A stretch of DNA of 64,000 bases, from NCBI GenBank assembly GCA_022539475.1, contig VCMS01000019.1:124001-188000 (forward strand), written 5' to 3'. The notes below the pieces were generated by a model that was not told where the DNA came from, did no database searches, and was given only the letters and a program-made list of their open reading frames with translations. A program made the position numbers and the translations under genes. This document shows, piece after piece, positions 10,990-20,893 of the stretch (position 1 is the stretch's first letter; each line of letters opens with the position of its first letter). Source of the stretch: Gracilaria domingensis (lineage: Eukaryota > Rhodophyta > Florideophyceae > Gracilariales > Gracilariaceae).

Positions 10990-12990
10990 TTAGGCCTCGC
11001 CGCTGCCCATCGGGGTTGAGACTCTCTTTGCCAAAACGTTGTATCCCTCTTGGGGGGAGTCAGGCAATAATTCTGAGCCGTCCATCGCCCCTGAACTAGC
11101 CCTAGTGATATCGCCGGGGGTGCCACCTTCAGCCTTACCGATATCGCCAGCCTTGGCTGCTTTCTTCGCCTTTCGTTCAAATTTTTCTTCGTAGTTAGCA
11201 ATTCCTGTGAGTAGCTCGGCACAAAACTCTCTAAGCATTCGCAGAACGTCTTCCTGACGGCCTCTCGACGCTTTGTTTCGCTCTCCAAAATGTGCCATCA
11301 TCAGTTGAAGCTTCTCCATCATAAGGGCTCGAAGCGAAACAATTTCCTCCCGAACCTTATTTGCTTCCTCTGAAAAGGTTACCATTTCGGATTTGAAGCT
11401 GACCATGGACGGATCATCGCCAATTAGTTTGATTTGCTCAGCGACGTTCGTGACACTGTCTAAGAGGGCCTGCGTGTTTTCGCCGATGGCATCCAGGGAA
11501 ATAGTAGCACTCTTCTCCAGAGTCGGCATGTCGTCCAGCGGAAGCAAATGCGCATGATCTTGTTTCAGAATCTTGACAAGGTAGTCCAGCAGACTATCTC
11601 CTTTCGAGTCCTTAACAGTTGCGAGCATCGCGAGAGCTTCTAATTTGAATCCATGCGCACCCCCGCGACCAGTTCCAGAGTTCAGAAAGTTCCCCAATGC
11701 AAGGATCACTTCCAAAATCTTGTTTAGCTTCGGAGAGTTTTGAACTTCGATAGGAATCATTGCGAAGGTATCCATGTTTCTAATCAGGTCCACTGCCTCT
11801 TCATTAAAGGTCTTGGCAGCCAGTCCACACAGCACTTTCCCCCTCAGACCTGGAAGTTGTGCTAGTTCCATCATGAATCTATCGGTTTTGTCGACATCGT
11901 TCATGATATTCTGGTTTTGCATCAAAAGTTGTTCTTCCTCCTGAGTTGGACATATCATCAACAAGGCTTGCAAACTTCCTGACTCCATTTCCTTGTAGGT
12001 TGGAACTCTGACGACGTCTTTGATCTGTTCTGCACTCATTTTCAAATTGGCTAGAATGATGTTGACATTATGCTTTCGCTTATGCGGTAACACTTCAGGC
12101 TTTGCAACTTCGGCCTCTGCAATGAACTGGGGGGCGACATCTACACCAAACAACTCATCAATTTCGTCCTCCTTCAGTGGTATAGAACCGTCCTCCAGAG
12201 TAGTCCAGACTGTACCCTTCAGAAGATTCTTTGGCACTTTCGCCCAGTGCAATGGCTTTTTCTTCCGTCCTCTTGCTTCATTGGCTTTTGCTTGAAGATT
12301 TCCTACAGGTGGCTTTGGTACCGGTGGTTCTGACGGCTTGTCCGCATCTTTTTTTGAGTCGTCTCCCCCTTCTTTATTACCAGAAGTACCAGTGACTCCG
12401 GCAAGTGCCCTTCTTTCTGCGGCTTGCTTTGCCACCTCGGCGGCACTGGAAGGAGGCTTGGAGCCGGATTTACCTTCACTCTTTTTGTTTCCCGAAGAGC
12501 CTTTATCTCCTTTTCCCTCGTTACTCCCAGAACCAGCAACAGAACCTCCACCAGAACCTCCACCACCATTTCCGCTTCCGTCTCCTGTGCCGTCACCTCC
12601 ACCTGAACCAGTGCCATTGCCCTTTCCGCTGCCTTTCCCCTTACCTGTTCCGCCTGGTCCAGTTCCGTCACCATAACCATCAGGAATGTTGACAAGCTCT
12701 CCACCATCTGTTTTTGTGCCCTTATTCCTGTTATCAACTCCAATCCATGCGGTAATAATGTTTCCGTCTTTATCCACGCCCGCAACGACTTTCCTGCGAC
12801 GTCCTCTTCCCAAAGGACCAACTTGCCTCTGTCGTACAGCATACCGAGCAGGATCTATGAAGAAGCCGAATTGACCTCTTTCGAAGCGAACGAACTCGCC
12901 AGCCATCGTTTCCAATTTCTTAAGCACATCGGGGCCCAATCTGTCTTCTAGAGTAATCTGTGCGTCGCCCTTTCTGCTCTTTGGCGCCAT
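10990..12990 (-). CDS. Formin (FH2 domain) with a glycine-rich linker
   Basis: The 666-residue product carries a formin homology 2 domain at about 240-640: the lasso start KKKPLHWAKVP...GTVWTTLEDG, the knob/linker region, the conserved GNFLNSGTGRGGAHGFKLEAL segment, LLDYLVKIL, and a coiled-coil C-terminal part. FH2 dimers nucleate and processively cap actin filaments. The N-terminal 95 residues are unique. Where a proline-rich FH1 is expected there is a long Gly/Ser/Thr/Lys tract (about 104-172), and the only proline cluster is PPVPKPP near 222-228. No GBD/DID or PTEN-like/C2 module is visible, so this is a short formin. The start is the ATG just inside the promoter; the frame is uninterrupted. 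Confidence 0.95.
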   Translation of the reverse strand: MAPKSRKGDAQITLEDRLGPDVLKKLETMAGEFVRFERGQFGFFIDPARYAVRQRQVGPLGRGRRRKVVAGVDKDGNIITAWIGVDNRNKGTKTDGGELVNIPDGYGDGTGPGGTGKGKGSGKGNGTGSGGGDGTGDGSGNGGGGSGGGSVAGSGSNEGKGDKGSSGNKKSEGKSGSKPPSSAAEVAKQAAERRALAGVTGTSGNKEGGDDSKKDADKPSEPPVPKPPVGNLQAKANEARGRKKKPLHWAKVPKNLLKGTVWTTLEDGSIPLKEDEIDELFGVDVAPQFIAEAEVAKPEVLPHKRKHNVNIILANLKMSAEQIKDVVRVPTYKEMESGSLQALLMICPTQEEEQLLMQNQNIMNDVDKTDRFMMELAQLPGLRGKVLCGLAAKTFNEEAVDLIRNMDTFAMIPIEVQNSPKLNKILEVILALGNFLNSGTGRGGAHGFKLEALAMLATVKDSKGDSLLDYLVKILKQDHAHLLPLDDMPTLEKSATISLDAIGENTQALLDSVTNVAEQIKLIGDDPSMVSFKSEMVTFSEEANKVREEIVSLRALMMEKLQLMMAHFGERNKASRGRQEDVLRMLREFCAELLTGIANYEEKFERKAKKAAKAGDIGKAEGGTPGDITRASSGAMDGSELLPDSPQEGYNVLAKRVSTPMGSGEA

Positions 12991-14875
12991 ATGGAATGTA
13001 AGTAGTTGCTATACTTTGCTTTGATGCTTGATGAGCGTATTTCTCGTATCAGTTGTGATGGAGGTCAGCTCAAATTAAGACAATGAGTGCTTCTGTCAAC
13101 AGCAGTGTTCAAGACGTGGTTCCAAGAGTGTGTGATCAACAAAGTTTAAGAAAAGCCGTTCGCTAGGGGAAAAAGGGGACAAGAGGAAGCTGGAATCAAA
13201 GCTCGTCATGAAATTGTACCACTCAACGAAACAGTCTAAACCAATTCGTGGACCACCTACACTGACGAACAAAGACAGAAAGGTTGCGAGCCTCAGGACT
13301 ACCTCGCCGTGTCGACTGACATTTTTGCTCGTAAAGTAACGACAGCAAAGAACAAGTAACTTTTTCATTCTTTCATGTACTTTTTGCATTCATTCTGAGA
13401 ACAACTCTCTTCTCCGTGAGAAATTATATTATCAGATATTGGAAGACTGGTTCTGCTTTTTAAAGAACAAACCTTGGTATGCTGACAAGCATGACATTTA
13501 TGGACCTCCAAGGTCAGAGATCGACATGGTAGCTTCTCCACTTCCGGAATCGGATAGAGCCATCGATGGCTCTAAACCTGGATCTCGCCACTGCTGTTGA
13601 TTCCTTCATCCAGGGCGGTACAATTCCTTATTCTATGTCTGCACTGATATTCGCAGTGTGGGGGCCTCATGTTGCAGCCAAAAGCGTTCGAGGGTTTATT
13701 AATGAACTGGTTTTCTATGCTTTCACATATTCTTTTTCTGATCTCTCTCTTTCATACTCGGCATCCTCAACTTGGGAAAATGAGAAGAGAGCGAACGAAG
13801 TGTTTTGCTCGCACACTGTACCTAGAAGGATAGTTTAATGCTTTCCATGTAACGAAGGACAAGTAGGATTCCTATGATAGGAAGCAGCTTCTCATCGTAC
13901 GCAATCTAAGTTGCGGAAGATCATAGTTTACCTCAAACAATGTTGATAAAACAATCCAATATAAGCTATAGCCTATACAGTGTTGCAAAAATTGTCATGA
14001 GGTGTATGTGTGGCAGTTCTCGTCGAATTTCCCTCTCGCACAATACGTGGTAGTTCAGGACGAACATAGACAGTGAAAGAACGCCTCTGTCTGTCTGTCT
14101 GTCTCTCTCTTGTTCTGTTTATGGATATCTGTGATATCTGAGAAGACAAATCCATGATCCAAACTTAAGCCAAAACCTCATAGAATACTGATGGCTCTCC
14201 GGGAAGTCATCATCTGAAAGAAGGCTGTATGACATGCACAAGTCAATCTGGCGCAGTCCTACGCTACACGTAGCTAATGGCTACTAGCCATGTACCGACT
14301 TTGCAAGAAGTCGCCTCTTTCTTGAGAGATAAAACTTATCGCCGCTGGTGCAGAATGGACGTCCACTGCAAAGAAGGGTGTAGAGAACGATTGATTGAGC
14401 TACTCGCTCACAAAAGCCACCCAGCGAGAAGAGTGGCCACCACCGGAAGAACCACATAACTTGTTATCGTTTGTTGAGAGGTGTGATTCGACACCGAGCA
14501 CAGAAGTTCTTAGCCTTTCTAGGGAAAGATATCCTTTTCTCATGATAGTTCTGGCAAAGAGAGAATCCAAATCCGCAAAGGAGAACAAGAAGGAATGAAG
14601 TTTTACTATTTTCCTCCGTCATGGTTCGCGTCCCCTCAGCTGGATAAACGACGGAAGTGGGATTAGCGAGTTTGGAAAGCGTAAGCTCATGTACAATAAA
14701 AGAGGCCTGAAGTACAGAGGTACCTTCTAGTTTACACGCTTGTTCCTATTGTCGGTTGGCATGGTTATTGTGCTACTATCTATGAAGGCCTTAGTTGTGG
14801 TATGGGAAGAATTAGAGAGTTAGTCCACAAAGGAACATGATTGAGACTCTTTCTCAAGAAGAACACTCCCTTGTA
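12991..14875. other. Intergenic, with a small GTCT microsatellite
   Basis: This spacer lies upstream of the formin and downstream of the WD40 gene. A GTCT/TC repeat lies at about 14086-14111. Short frames of up to 97 codons have no support. One GGTACCTTC motif lies at about 14719. No RNA gene was recognised. Confidence 0.5.
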
Positions 14876-16465
14876 TCAGTTAGTGGCAATCATGGCGTCC
14901 AATCTTGCTTTGAGAGCACTCAGTTGGTCCGTCACCGCCCCAATCTTATTCACCGGTTCCTGATAATCGAGCGCGACATCTGCCTTTCTTGGATTTTGCT
15001 CGAGGAGATTTCGCACGTTTGCAGCTTGAAGTAGTCTTTTAGAAGAACTTAGTTCCCCTTGCAAGCGCGAAATGAGTAAATCCTTCTCTGCGACAGATTT
15101 GTTCAACTGCGCGATCTGAGTTTCTTTCATCCCTAAAGAACGCTCCGCTCGTTGAAGGGATTTTTCCAAGTTCTGTATTCGCTTCAGAGCATTAACTAGT
15201 TCGGCAGCTGACTTATCAAAACGAGGATCTTTCTGTGGCGTGGTCGCAACAGCTGTCTTCAGAGTATCGGTCTCTTGACTAGTGAGGGTAGTACTAGAAG
15301 ATTGCGAATTCTCTGCAGGCTTTTCGGAGGTCAGGACCTCGTTTTCGAAATGCTTCGGTGTTGTTGGAGAGGAGGTTGATGTCTCCGGTTCCGTGTGGAT
15401 CAGCAAGTTGCTCTCGTCTGCAATGGTTTCTCCCACACTCTTGTCCTCAACTGCAGCGCTAACGTTCTGTCTAGTCGAGGCGCTCAACAGCTCGCTGTTT
15501 GTGTACAGAAGCTCGGCATCAGTCGGTATGTCCAGAAGCCCGCGACAGTTCCAGCTGTATAGACTTCCGTCTTCGCAGCCGGAAATCACACAAGCCGGTG
15601 TTAGTGCTGCTACGGACAACACGCTATCCCTATGTCCCTCTAGTACCTGAGTGCGGCCTTCATCTTCGCCAAGCTTCCACAGTCTGACAGTGGCATCTGT
15701 ACTGCCACTAACAGCAAAGCGGCCATCCGGGGATATGGCAACGCTCCAAACACGATATTCGTGACCCCTGAACACCGCACGTTCTTTCATGGCTACAAGA
15801 TCCCACACACGGACGGTCTTATCTCCTGCACACGATACAAGCAAGGGGGTAGGATTGGCTGTCAACGCAACGCTATGGACCCAGCTGGTGTGTCCCTTGA
15901 AAGTATGAAGCTGTGTTGACGAATCGGTGCGAACGTCCCACAAGCGTATTGTCTTATCTCGTCCGCCCGACGCGATGACGGTGACTGGGCTGTCGTCAAC
16001 ATCGGAAGAAGCTGAGGCAGCGACTGAGCGCACTTCGTATCGGTGACCGGCCAATTTGGCTGTGCATTGGCGTGTTTCAGGGTCCCAGCAGCGTACGGCG
16101 CCATCCTTTCCGGCGGTGACGACCACGGAATGGGGTGAGGTAGCTGTTACGGAGGTGAGCTCATGTCCAGTATGCGCGGCGTCGACGCTATACTGAAGCG
16201 AAGGCGCATCAGCGAGCGCATGTCGATGGAAGGCGCCTCTGGAATCTGCATGGTACAGCACATGTTCGGAAGCCAGACACAAAGAGGCGAGCGAGGGGGC
16301 TGACCACGTATCGCGCGGGTGGAAGGCTTGCGGGCTGGAGGAGGGGGCGGCAATTTGCGCCAGCGAAAACGAGTTTGGCGTGGTCTGCGCGGCAAGCAGA
16401 TTGCTCTTGGGCGCCAGGGAGAGCGCCTGGACGGGGCTCTTGGCGAAGTCGGGCATGGCGGACAC
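14876..16465 (-). CDS. WD40-repeat protein with C-terminal coiled coil
   Basis: The 529-residue product has a seven-bladed-type WD40 propeller at about 60-310, with clear GH...WD repeats (GHELTSV...VRCWD, GHRYEVRSV...IRLWD, GHTSWVHSV...VRVWD, GHEYRVWSV...VRLWK, GHRDSVLSV...LYSW). A Ser/Thr-rich linker follows (about 320-410), then a coiled coil at about 418-480 (LVNALKRIQNLEKSLQRAERSLG...). WD40 propellers are scaffolds. The propeller plus coiled coil recalls POC1-type proteins, but red algae have no centrioles, so that role is not proposed. It is divergent from the BED-finger gene across 350 bp. Confidence 0.85.
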   Translation of the reverse strand: MSAMPDFAKSPVQALSLAPKSNLLAAQTTPNSFSLAQIAAPSSSPQAFHPRDTWSAPSLASLCLASEHVLYHADSRGAFHRHALADAPSLQYSVDAAHTGHELTSVTATSPHSVVVTAGKDGAVRCWDPETRQCTAKLAGHRYEVRSVAASASSDVDDSPVTVIASGGRDKTIRLWDVRTDSSTQLHTFKGHTSWVHSVALTANPTPLLVSCAGDKTVRVWDLVAMKERAVFRGHEYRVWSVAISPDGRFAVSGSTDATVRLWKLGEDEGRTQVLEGHRDSVLSVAALTPACVISGCEDGSLYSWNCRGLLDIPTDAELLYTNSELLSASTRQNVSAAVEDKSVGETIADESNLLIHTEPETSTSSPTTPKHFENEVLTSEKPAENSQSSSTTLTSQETDTLKTAVATTPQKDPRFDKSAAELVNALKRIQNLEKSLQRAERSLGMKETQIAQLNKSVAEKDLLISRLQGELSSSKRLLQAANVRNLLEQNPRKADVALDYQEPVNKIGAVTDQLSALKARLDAMIATN

Positions 16466-16815
16466 GCGGAGCTAGGGCGCGGGCGGCGACGACGGAGGGC
16501 GCAGCGGGGAGCGACGGGCAGCGCACGCGAGAGCGGCGCGCGGGCGTAAGGGCGAGGGGGGGGGCGGCGCGCGCCAAGTGCTGACGATCATTGGCGCGCG
16601 GCGGCACGCGCTCAACGCGACGTGAGCGCCGGCTGAGCGCAATTAAACGGCGGCGCCAAATTGGCAAACGGGCGAGTAATTCGCAGCGCTGTCGTCCGTC
16701 TCCCGCAGCCGATCGATCGCGCGCGCGCTGTGACCCATTACGTCTTCCTCGGGCCAATTCATCCCATTACACGCGCGACGTTGCCGAAACGCCCGCGCTT
16801 TGAGACGTTTACACG
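16466..16815. promoter_or_regulatory. Divergent promoter with CCAAT and E2F-like motifs
   Basis: A 350-bp CpG-rich spacer separates the WD40 and BED-finger start codons. Three ATTGG/CCAAT boxes can be read (near 16590, 16662 and 16753), together with a GGCGCCAAA motif near 16651-16659 that matches the E2F-type TTTGGCGCC consensus on the other strand. No TATA box was seen. Function is inferred from position. Confidence 0.5.
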
Positions 16816-19171
16816 ATGGCTGCCGCGTCCGAAGCGCCAAAGCCGCGCGTGCTGCCGCCCGTCAAGCCGCCGCGAATCATCGTCGAGCACTTCGATGTGT
16901 CTACGTACAAGGTCGATCAGGCGCATGGCTATGTCGAGGCCGCCTGTCGCCACTGCGGCGCCACCATCAAGGGCCAGAAGAACGTCACCAGCAACTTCAT
17001 TCAGCACATGCGCCGCCGCCACGCTGACGAGTACTCCAAGTTCAGCGCCGGCGCGCAGCCGCGCCAGAAGAGGCCGAGACTGTCCCACACGCAGCGTTCG
17101 GGCGCCGTAATCGGCGCCCCCGTGGCCGCCGTGGCTCCCAAGCCCTTCCAGACCGCCGACGTGCTACTAGAGACCGCCGTGATCTCTGCCACCTTTCGCG
17201 CGGCTGTGCGCACGCCATGCGACCTGATGGATGCGCTGTCGCAGCGGATCGCGTGCCCGCTTTTCATAAAGAGGGAGGATCTCCAAAAGGGCGGCTCATC
17301 GGTTTTTCGGGCCGCCTACAACCATATTTCGAACACGCCCATTGCCAAAGGCGGCGTCATGTGCAGGGGGGCCGACATGCTACCAGTAGCAATTGCGGCA
17401 CAGCAGCATGGAAAGCCGTGCGGCGTGCTGGTGAAGAAGAGTGTATCGATTGCTAGGCGACGGCAGCTAGGCGCTGCCGAAGCCAAAGTGCTTCATGTGT
17501 CGGACGATAGCATCGAAACTGCACAGCAGCTGGCTGCCGAGCAGAACCGCACTCTGGTGGAAGTGGCGGCGGTTCTACGCGATGGGTTGGATCATGCCAT
17601 CGCAGGCTACGCTACTCTAGGGCTGGAAATACTGCAGCAGTGCGCGCACGCGCACGGCATCTTCGTGAGGGCTGGCAATGCGCCGCTGTTCGCAGGGCTG
17701 GCGGCGGTGTTGCACAGGCTGGGGCGAGGCGTGAAGCTCATCGCAGTGGCTATGCAGGGAGTGAGGATGAACGAAGACTGGAGAGCGTTTGTGAATGAGG
17801 TGGTCAAGGTGTCGTACGCCGACACGTGCGATGCGGTGAAGGCGGTGTTCGACGACTGCGACGTGATGCTACAACCGGAGGGCGCAATGGCAGTGGCTGG
17901 GGCCGTGCGATACGCGAGGAATCACTCGCTGGTGCACCAACGACTGGTGTGTCTTGGCGACTGGCCGCTGCGCGACTTTACGCAGATGAGAAGGGTGGCG
18001 GATCTGGCAGAGGTTATGGACGGCAGCCAGTGCTTTCTGCAGGTGTCGGCCAGAGTGAGCGGACTGTGGTTGGAGGACTTGATGAGGGTGCTGGGAGCCG
18101 TTCAGGTGAAGCGCGTTCGGTACGGGGGCGACTGGCCAGCGACGATTGGAATGGAGTGCAACAGCGAGCGATCGAAGGAGAGCGTGATTGCGAGCGTGGT
18201 GGAGGCTGGGTTTGGGGTGAGAGACGTGGGTGGGTGCATGGCGGAAGAGGTGAACACCGTGGAGTGGGCGGCGGCAAGGGTGGAAGAGGGCAAGACGGCG
18301 GCGGTGATACAGGTGGAAATCGAGGAGAGCCGGGACGGGGTGCGCAAGCTGCTGGGCAGGCAGCGCGCGGGGGTGCGAGTGGAGCGGGTGTCGTACCGAT
18401 ACGACGGCAGCGAGGTGGGGACGATTGTGTTCGCGGTGCACGGGGAGGAGTGGCAGGTGGCCAAGCTGGAGAGCGAGCTGATGGGCGAGGCGCTGAGCGT
18501 GAAGAGGGTGAAGCAGCGCGACAACGCGGGGGTGCGGCTGCTGGGCTACACGCTGGAGGACGACGGGGAGCGGCGCGAGTCGGAGGTGGAGCGCGCGGCG
18601 AACGTGGTGCCGGACGTGAAGGTGTACGGCGCGGCGGAGGCGGCGGCGGCTGTGGCGGCGGCGGCGGCGGCGGCGGCGGGGGTGGCCGCAGGCGTGGCGG
18701 GGGGCGTGGCGGAGGGCGTGGCGGAGGGCGTGGCGGAGGGCGTGGCAGAAGGCGTTGCGGAGGCCGTAGTTGAGGGGGTGGCGGACGAGCGGATGGAGCT
18801 TGGAAACGACGGCGAGGGGGCGACGGGCGGGTCGACGGCGACGGCGGAGGCAGCGGCGGCGGCGGCGGCGGCGGGTGGCGGCGGTGACGGCGGCGACGAC
18901 GGTGGAAACGGCAGTGGAGGCGGCGGTGGAGGCGGCGGGGCCGGGGGCGGGGGCGGGGGCGGGGGCGGGGGTGGGGGCGGAGGGCGCGGTGGACGAGGAC
19001 GGCGGCATGGCAATGACGGCGGTGGAGGCGGGCGACGGCGTGGCGCTGGGCGGCGCGCACATGGACGCGGCGGCGATGGCGGCGGCGGCTGCGGCGGCGG
19101 CGGCGGCGGTGCAGGCGGTGCAGGCGGGCGAGTCGCACGGCGCGCACGGCGCGGCGCGCGACGCGCGCTGA
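16816..19171 (+). CDS. BED zinc finger fused to a threonine-deaminase-like pseudoenzyme with ACT-like regions
   Basis: Seen domains: a BED-type zinc finger at about 35-75 (C44-x2-C47...H64-x4-H69, with TSNFIQHMRRRHADEY); a basic linker; a fold-type II PLP-enzyme domain at about 112-395 alignable end to end with biosynthetic threonine deaminase (IKRED, RRRQLGA, IAGYATLGLEILQQ, QPEGAMAVAG); and two ACT-like regions at about 405-470 and 495-580, the second with VSYRYDGSEVGTIVFAV. All PLP contacts are replaced: the Schiff-base Lys of SFKLRGAY is Val163 in SSVFRAAY, SAGNHAQG is CRGADMLP, the GGGGL phosphate loop is GNAPL, and SGANVNF is LGDWPLR. The tail is Ala/Gly-rich with GVAE repeats. The original frame stays open to 19872 but becomes Gly/Arg noise after about 18880. 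The +1 frame from there gives an Ala/Val/Glu-rich end and a stop at 19171, so an indel in the GGC tract (real or assembly) is likely. Probably a nuclear regulator. Confidence 0.8.
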
Positions 19172-19291
19172 TTGGCGCGCGTGAGATACGCGCCGGGGGC
19201 GGCGCGGCGCGGCGCGGCGCGGCGCGCGCGCGCGCGCGGCCATGGGCGCGGCGCGCGGCGCAGCGGCGCGGCGCGCGCGGCGGCCGCAACG

Positions 19292-20893
19292 ATGCGCTTC
19301 CGCGTGCAGCGCCGGCTGCCGTTCGGCGATCAGCTGCTGCTGGTGGGCAGCGCGCGCGCGCTGGGGCGCTGGGACCCCGCCGCCGCGCGCGCGTGCGAGT
19401 GGACCAGCAACCATGTGTGGACCGTCGACGTGCCGCCGCCGCCGTTCGCCGCGCCCGCGCGCTTCGAGTTCAAGTTCTGCGTGCGCGCCGCCGACGGCGC
19501 GCTCGCGTGGGAGCCCGGCCCCAACCATGTCGCGCTGCTGCCGCTCGACCCGCCGCCTCGCGCCGCGCTCGACCTGCTCTGGGGCGCCGCCGCCGACCAC
19601 CGCGTGCCGCGCCGCGCCTCCAACGGCCACGCGCCCGCGCACTACGCCGTGCTCGCCGCCAGCCCGCCGCCCACCCCCGCGCGCTCCCCCCTCCGCGCCC
19701 CCGTCAGCGACCCGCTCTCCATCGCCGCCGCCAGGCTCGCGGCGCGCGCCTCCGACGGCCACCTCCCCCCGCCGCACCTCGAGCCGCTCACCTTCCGCGT
19801 CAAGTACCGCGTCGCCGACGGCGAGTCGCTCTTCATGCTCGGCAGCATCCCCGAGCTCGGCGAGTGGAATAAAATGCATTCGCCGCCCATGACCGCCGCC
19901 GGCAACGACCTGTTCGAGCTCGTCATGCGCATCCCGCGCGAGCGCCTGCCCGACAAGTTCGAGTACAAGTACTTCACCAGGCGCGCCGACGGCAGCCGCC
20001 GCTGGGAGGCCGGCGCCAATCGCGTCGCGTGCCCGGCCGACAAGCCGCTGCCGCGCGTGTGGGACGAGCGTTGGGAGAAGGTGTGCCTGCAGTTCAGCAT
20101 CTACTACCCCGCACCGGAGGAGGCCGTCATGCACGTCACGGGAGATCTGCCGCAGATCGGCGCTTGGTTCAAGCCGGGCCCCACGCGCATGCAGCTTGGC
20201 CCGGTCGAGATGCTTGAGACCGACGTCAAGGGCAGGAAGTGGAAGCTCAGCGTATGGCACGCCCCGCAGGTGCCGTCGTTTTCTTACAGGTACATCCTCG
20301 TCAATACGCAGACCAAACACGAACTGTGGGAGCGCGAGCCCAACCGCCGCGCGCCCTTTGAGCAGGACACCCCGCTTGTCAACAGTGAACGTGTGCTGCG
20401 TGACGTCAATTTTGTGTCCGACTTGTTGTTCGATGAGGTGCCACCCAGCATGTTTATCGGTCCGTATCCGCAGAGTGTGCACGACATCGATACCATGGCA
20501 CGCGCCGGCGTCACTGCTGTGTTCAACGTGCAGACCGATGAGGATTTTCAGCATCGCGCCATTCAGTGGCCCCTTTTGTTGGAACGATACGCTCAGCATG
20601 ACATTAAGGTTGTGCGCCATCAGATCCGCGACTTTGACCGTGACTCGCTCAGAGCCAGGTTGAAAAGCGCCACAAGGGCGTTGGAACGCTTGATAAACGA
20701 GGGCAGAAAGGTTTACATTCACTGCACGGCGGGCATGGGCAGAGCGCCGGCGTGCGCTGTGTCTTACTTGTGTTGGGTAAAAGGTATGGACCTGGAGGAT
20801 GCTGTTACCTTTGTCAAGAAGCACCGCACAGTTGCTGTGCCCAACGTTCCTGTCCTTCGGGACGCGCTCAAGGAGCCCTATGGACAGCGTTAG
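19292..20893 (+). CDS. Triple-CBM20 dual-specificity glucan phosphatase (SEX4/laforin type)
   Basis: The 533-residue product has three starch-binding CBM20-like modules, at about 1-86 (LLLVGSARALGRWDP), 165-250 (LFMLGSIPELGEWNKM) and 262-360 (MHVTGDLPQIGAWFK), then a dual-specificity phosphatase at about 365-533. The phosphatase has the P-loop HCTAGMGRAP (Cys478, Arg484), the CxAGxGR signature of glucan phosphatases, and a likely general acid in RDFDRDS (447-449). Such enzymes remove phosphate from starch or glycogen so that amylases can act. Laforin has one N-terminal CBM20; SEX4 has a C-terminal CBM48. Three N-terminal CBM20s is unusual. No transit peptide is seen, which suits cytosolic floridean starch. 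The ATG at 19292 is preferred to the upstream one at 19172, whose extension is Arg/Ala noise. Confidence 0.9.
   Translation: MRFRVQRRLPFGDQLLLVGSARALGRWDPAAARACEWTSNHVWTVDVPPPPFAAPARFEFKFCVRAADGALAWEPGPNHVALLPLDPPPRAALDLLWGAAADHRVPRRASNGHAPAHYAVLAASPPPTPARSPLRAPVSDPLSIAAARLAARASDGHLPPPHLEPLTFRVKYRVADGESLFMLGSIPELGEWNKMHSPPMTAAGNDLFELVMRIPRERLPDKFEYKYFTRRADGSRRWEAGANRVACPADKPLPRVWDERWEKVCLQFSIYYPAPEEAVMHVTGDLPQIGAWFKPGPTRMQLGPVEMLETDVKGRKWKLSVWHAPQVPSFSYRYILVNTQTKHELWEREPNRRAPFEQDTPLVNSERVLRDVNFVSDLLFDEVPPSMFIGPYPQSVHDIDTMARAGVTAVFNVQTDEDFQHRAIQWPLLLERYAQHDIKVVRHQIRDFDRDSLRARLKSATRALERLINEGRKVYIHCTAGMGRAPACAVSYLCWVKGMDLEDAVTFVKKHRTVAVPNVPVLRDALKEPYGQR

Noticed and set aside
14876-16465. POC1 centriolar protein
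   Set aside because: WD40 plus coiled coil is too generic, and the organism inferred lacks centrioles.
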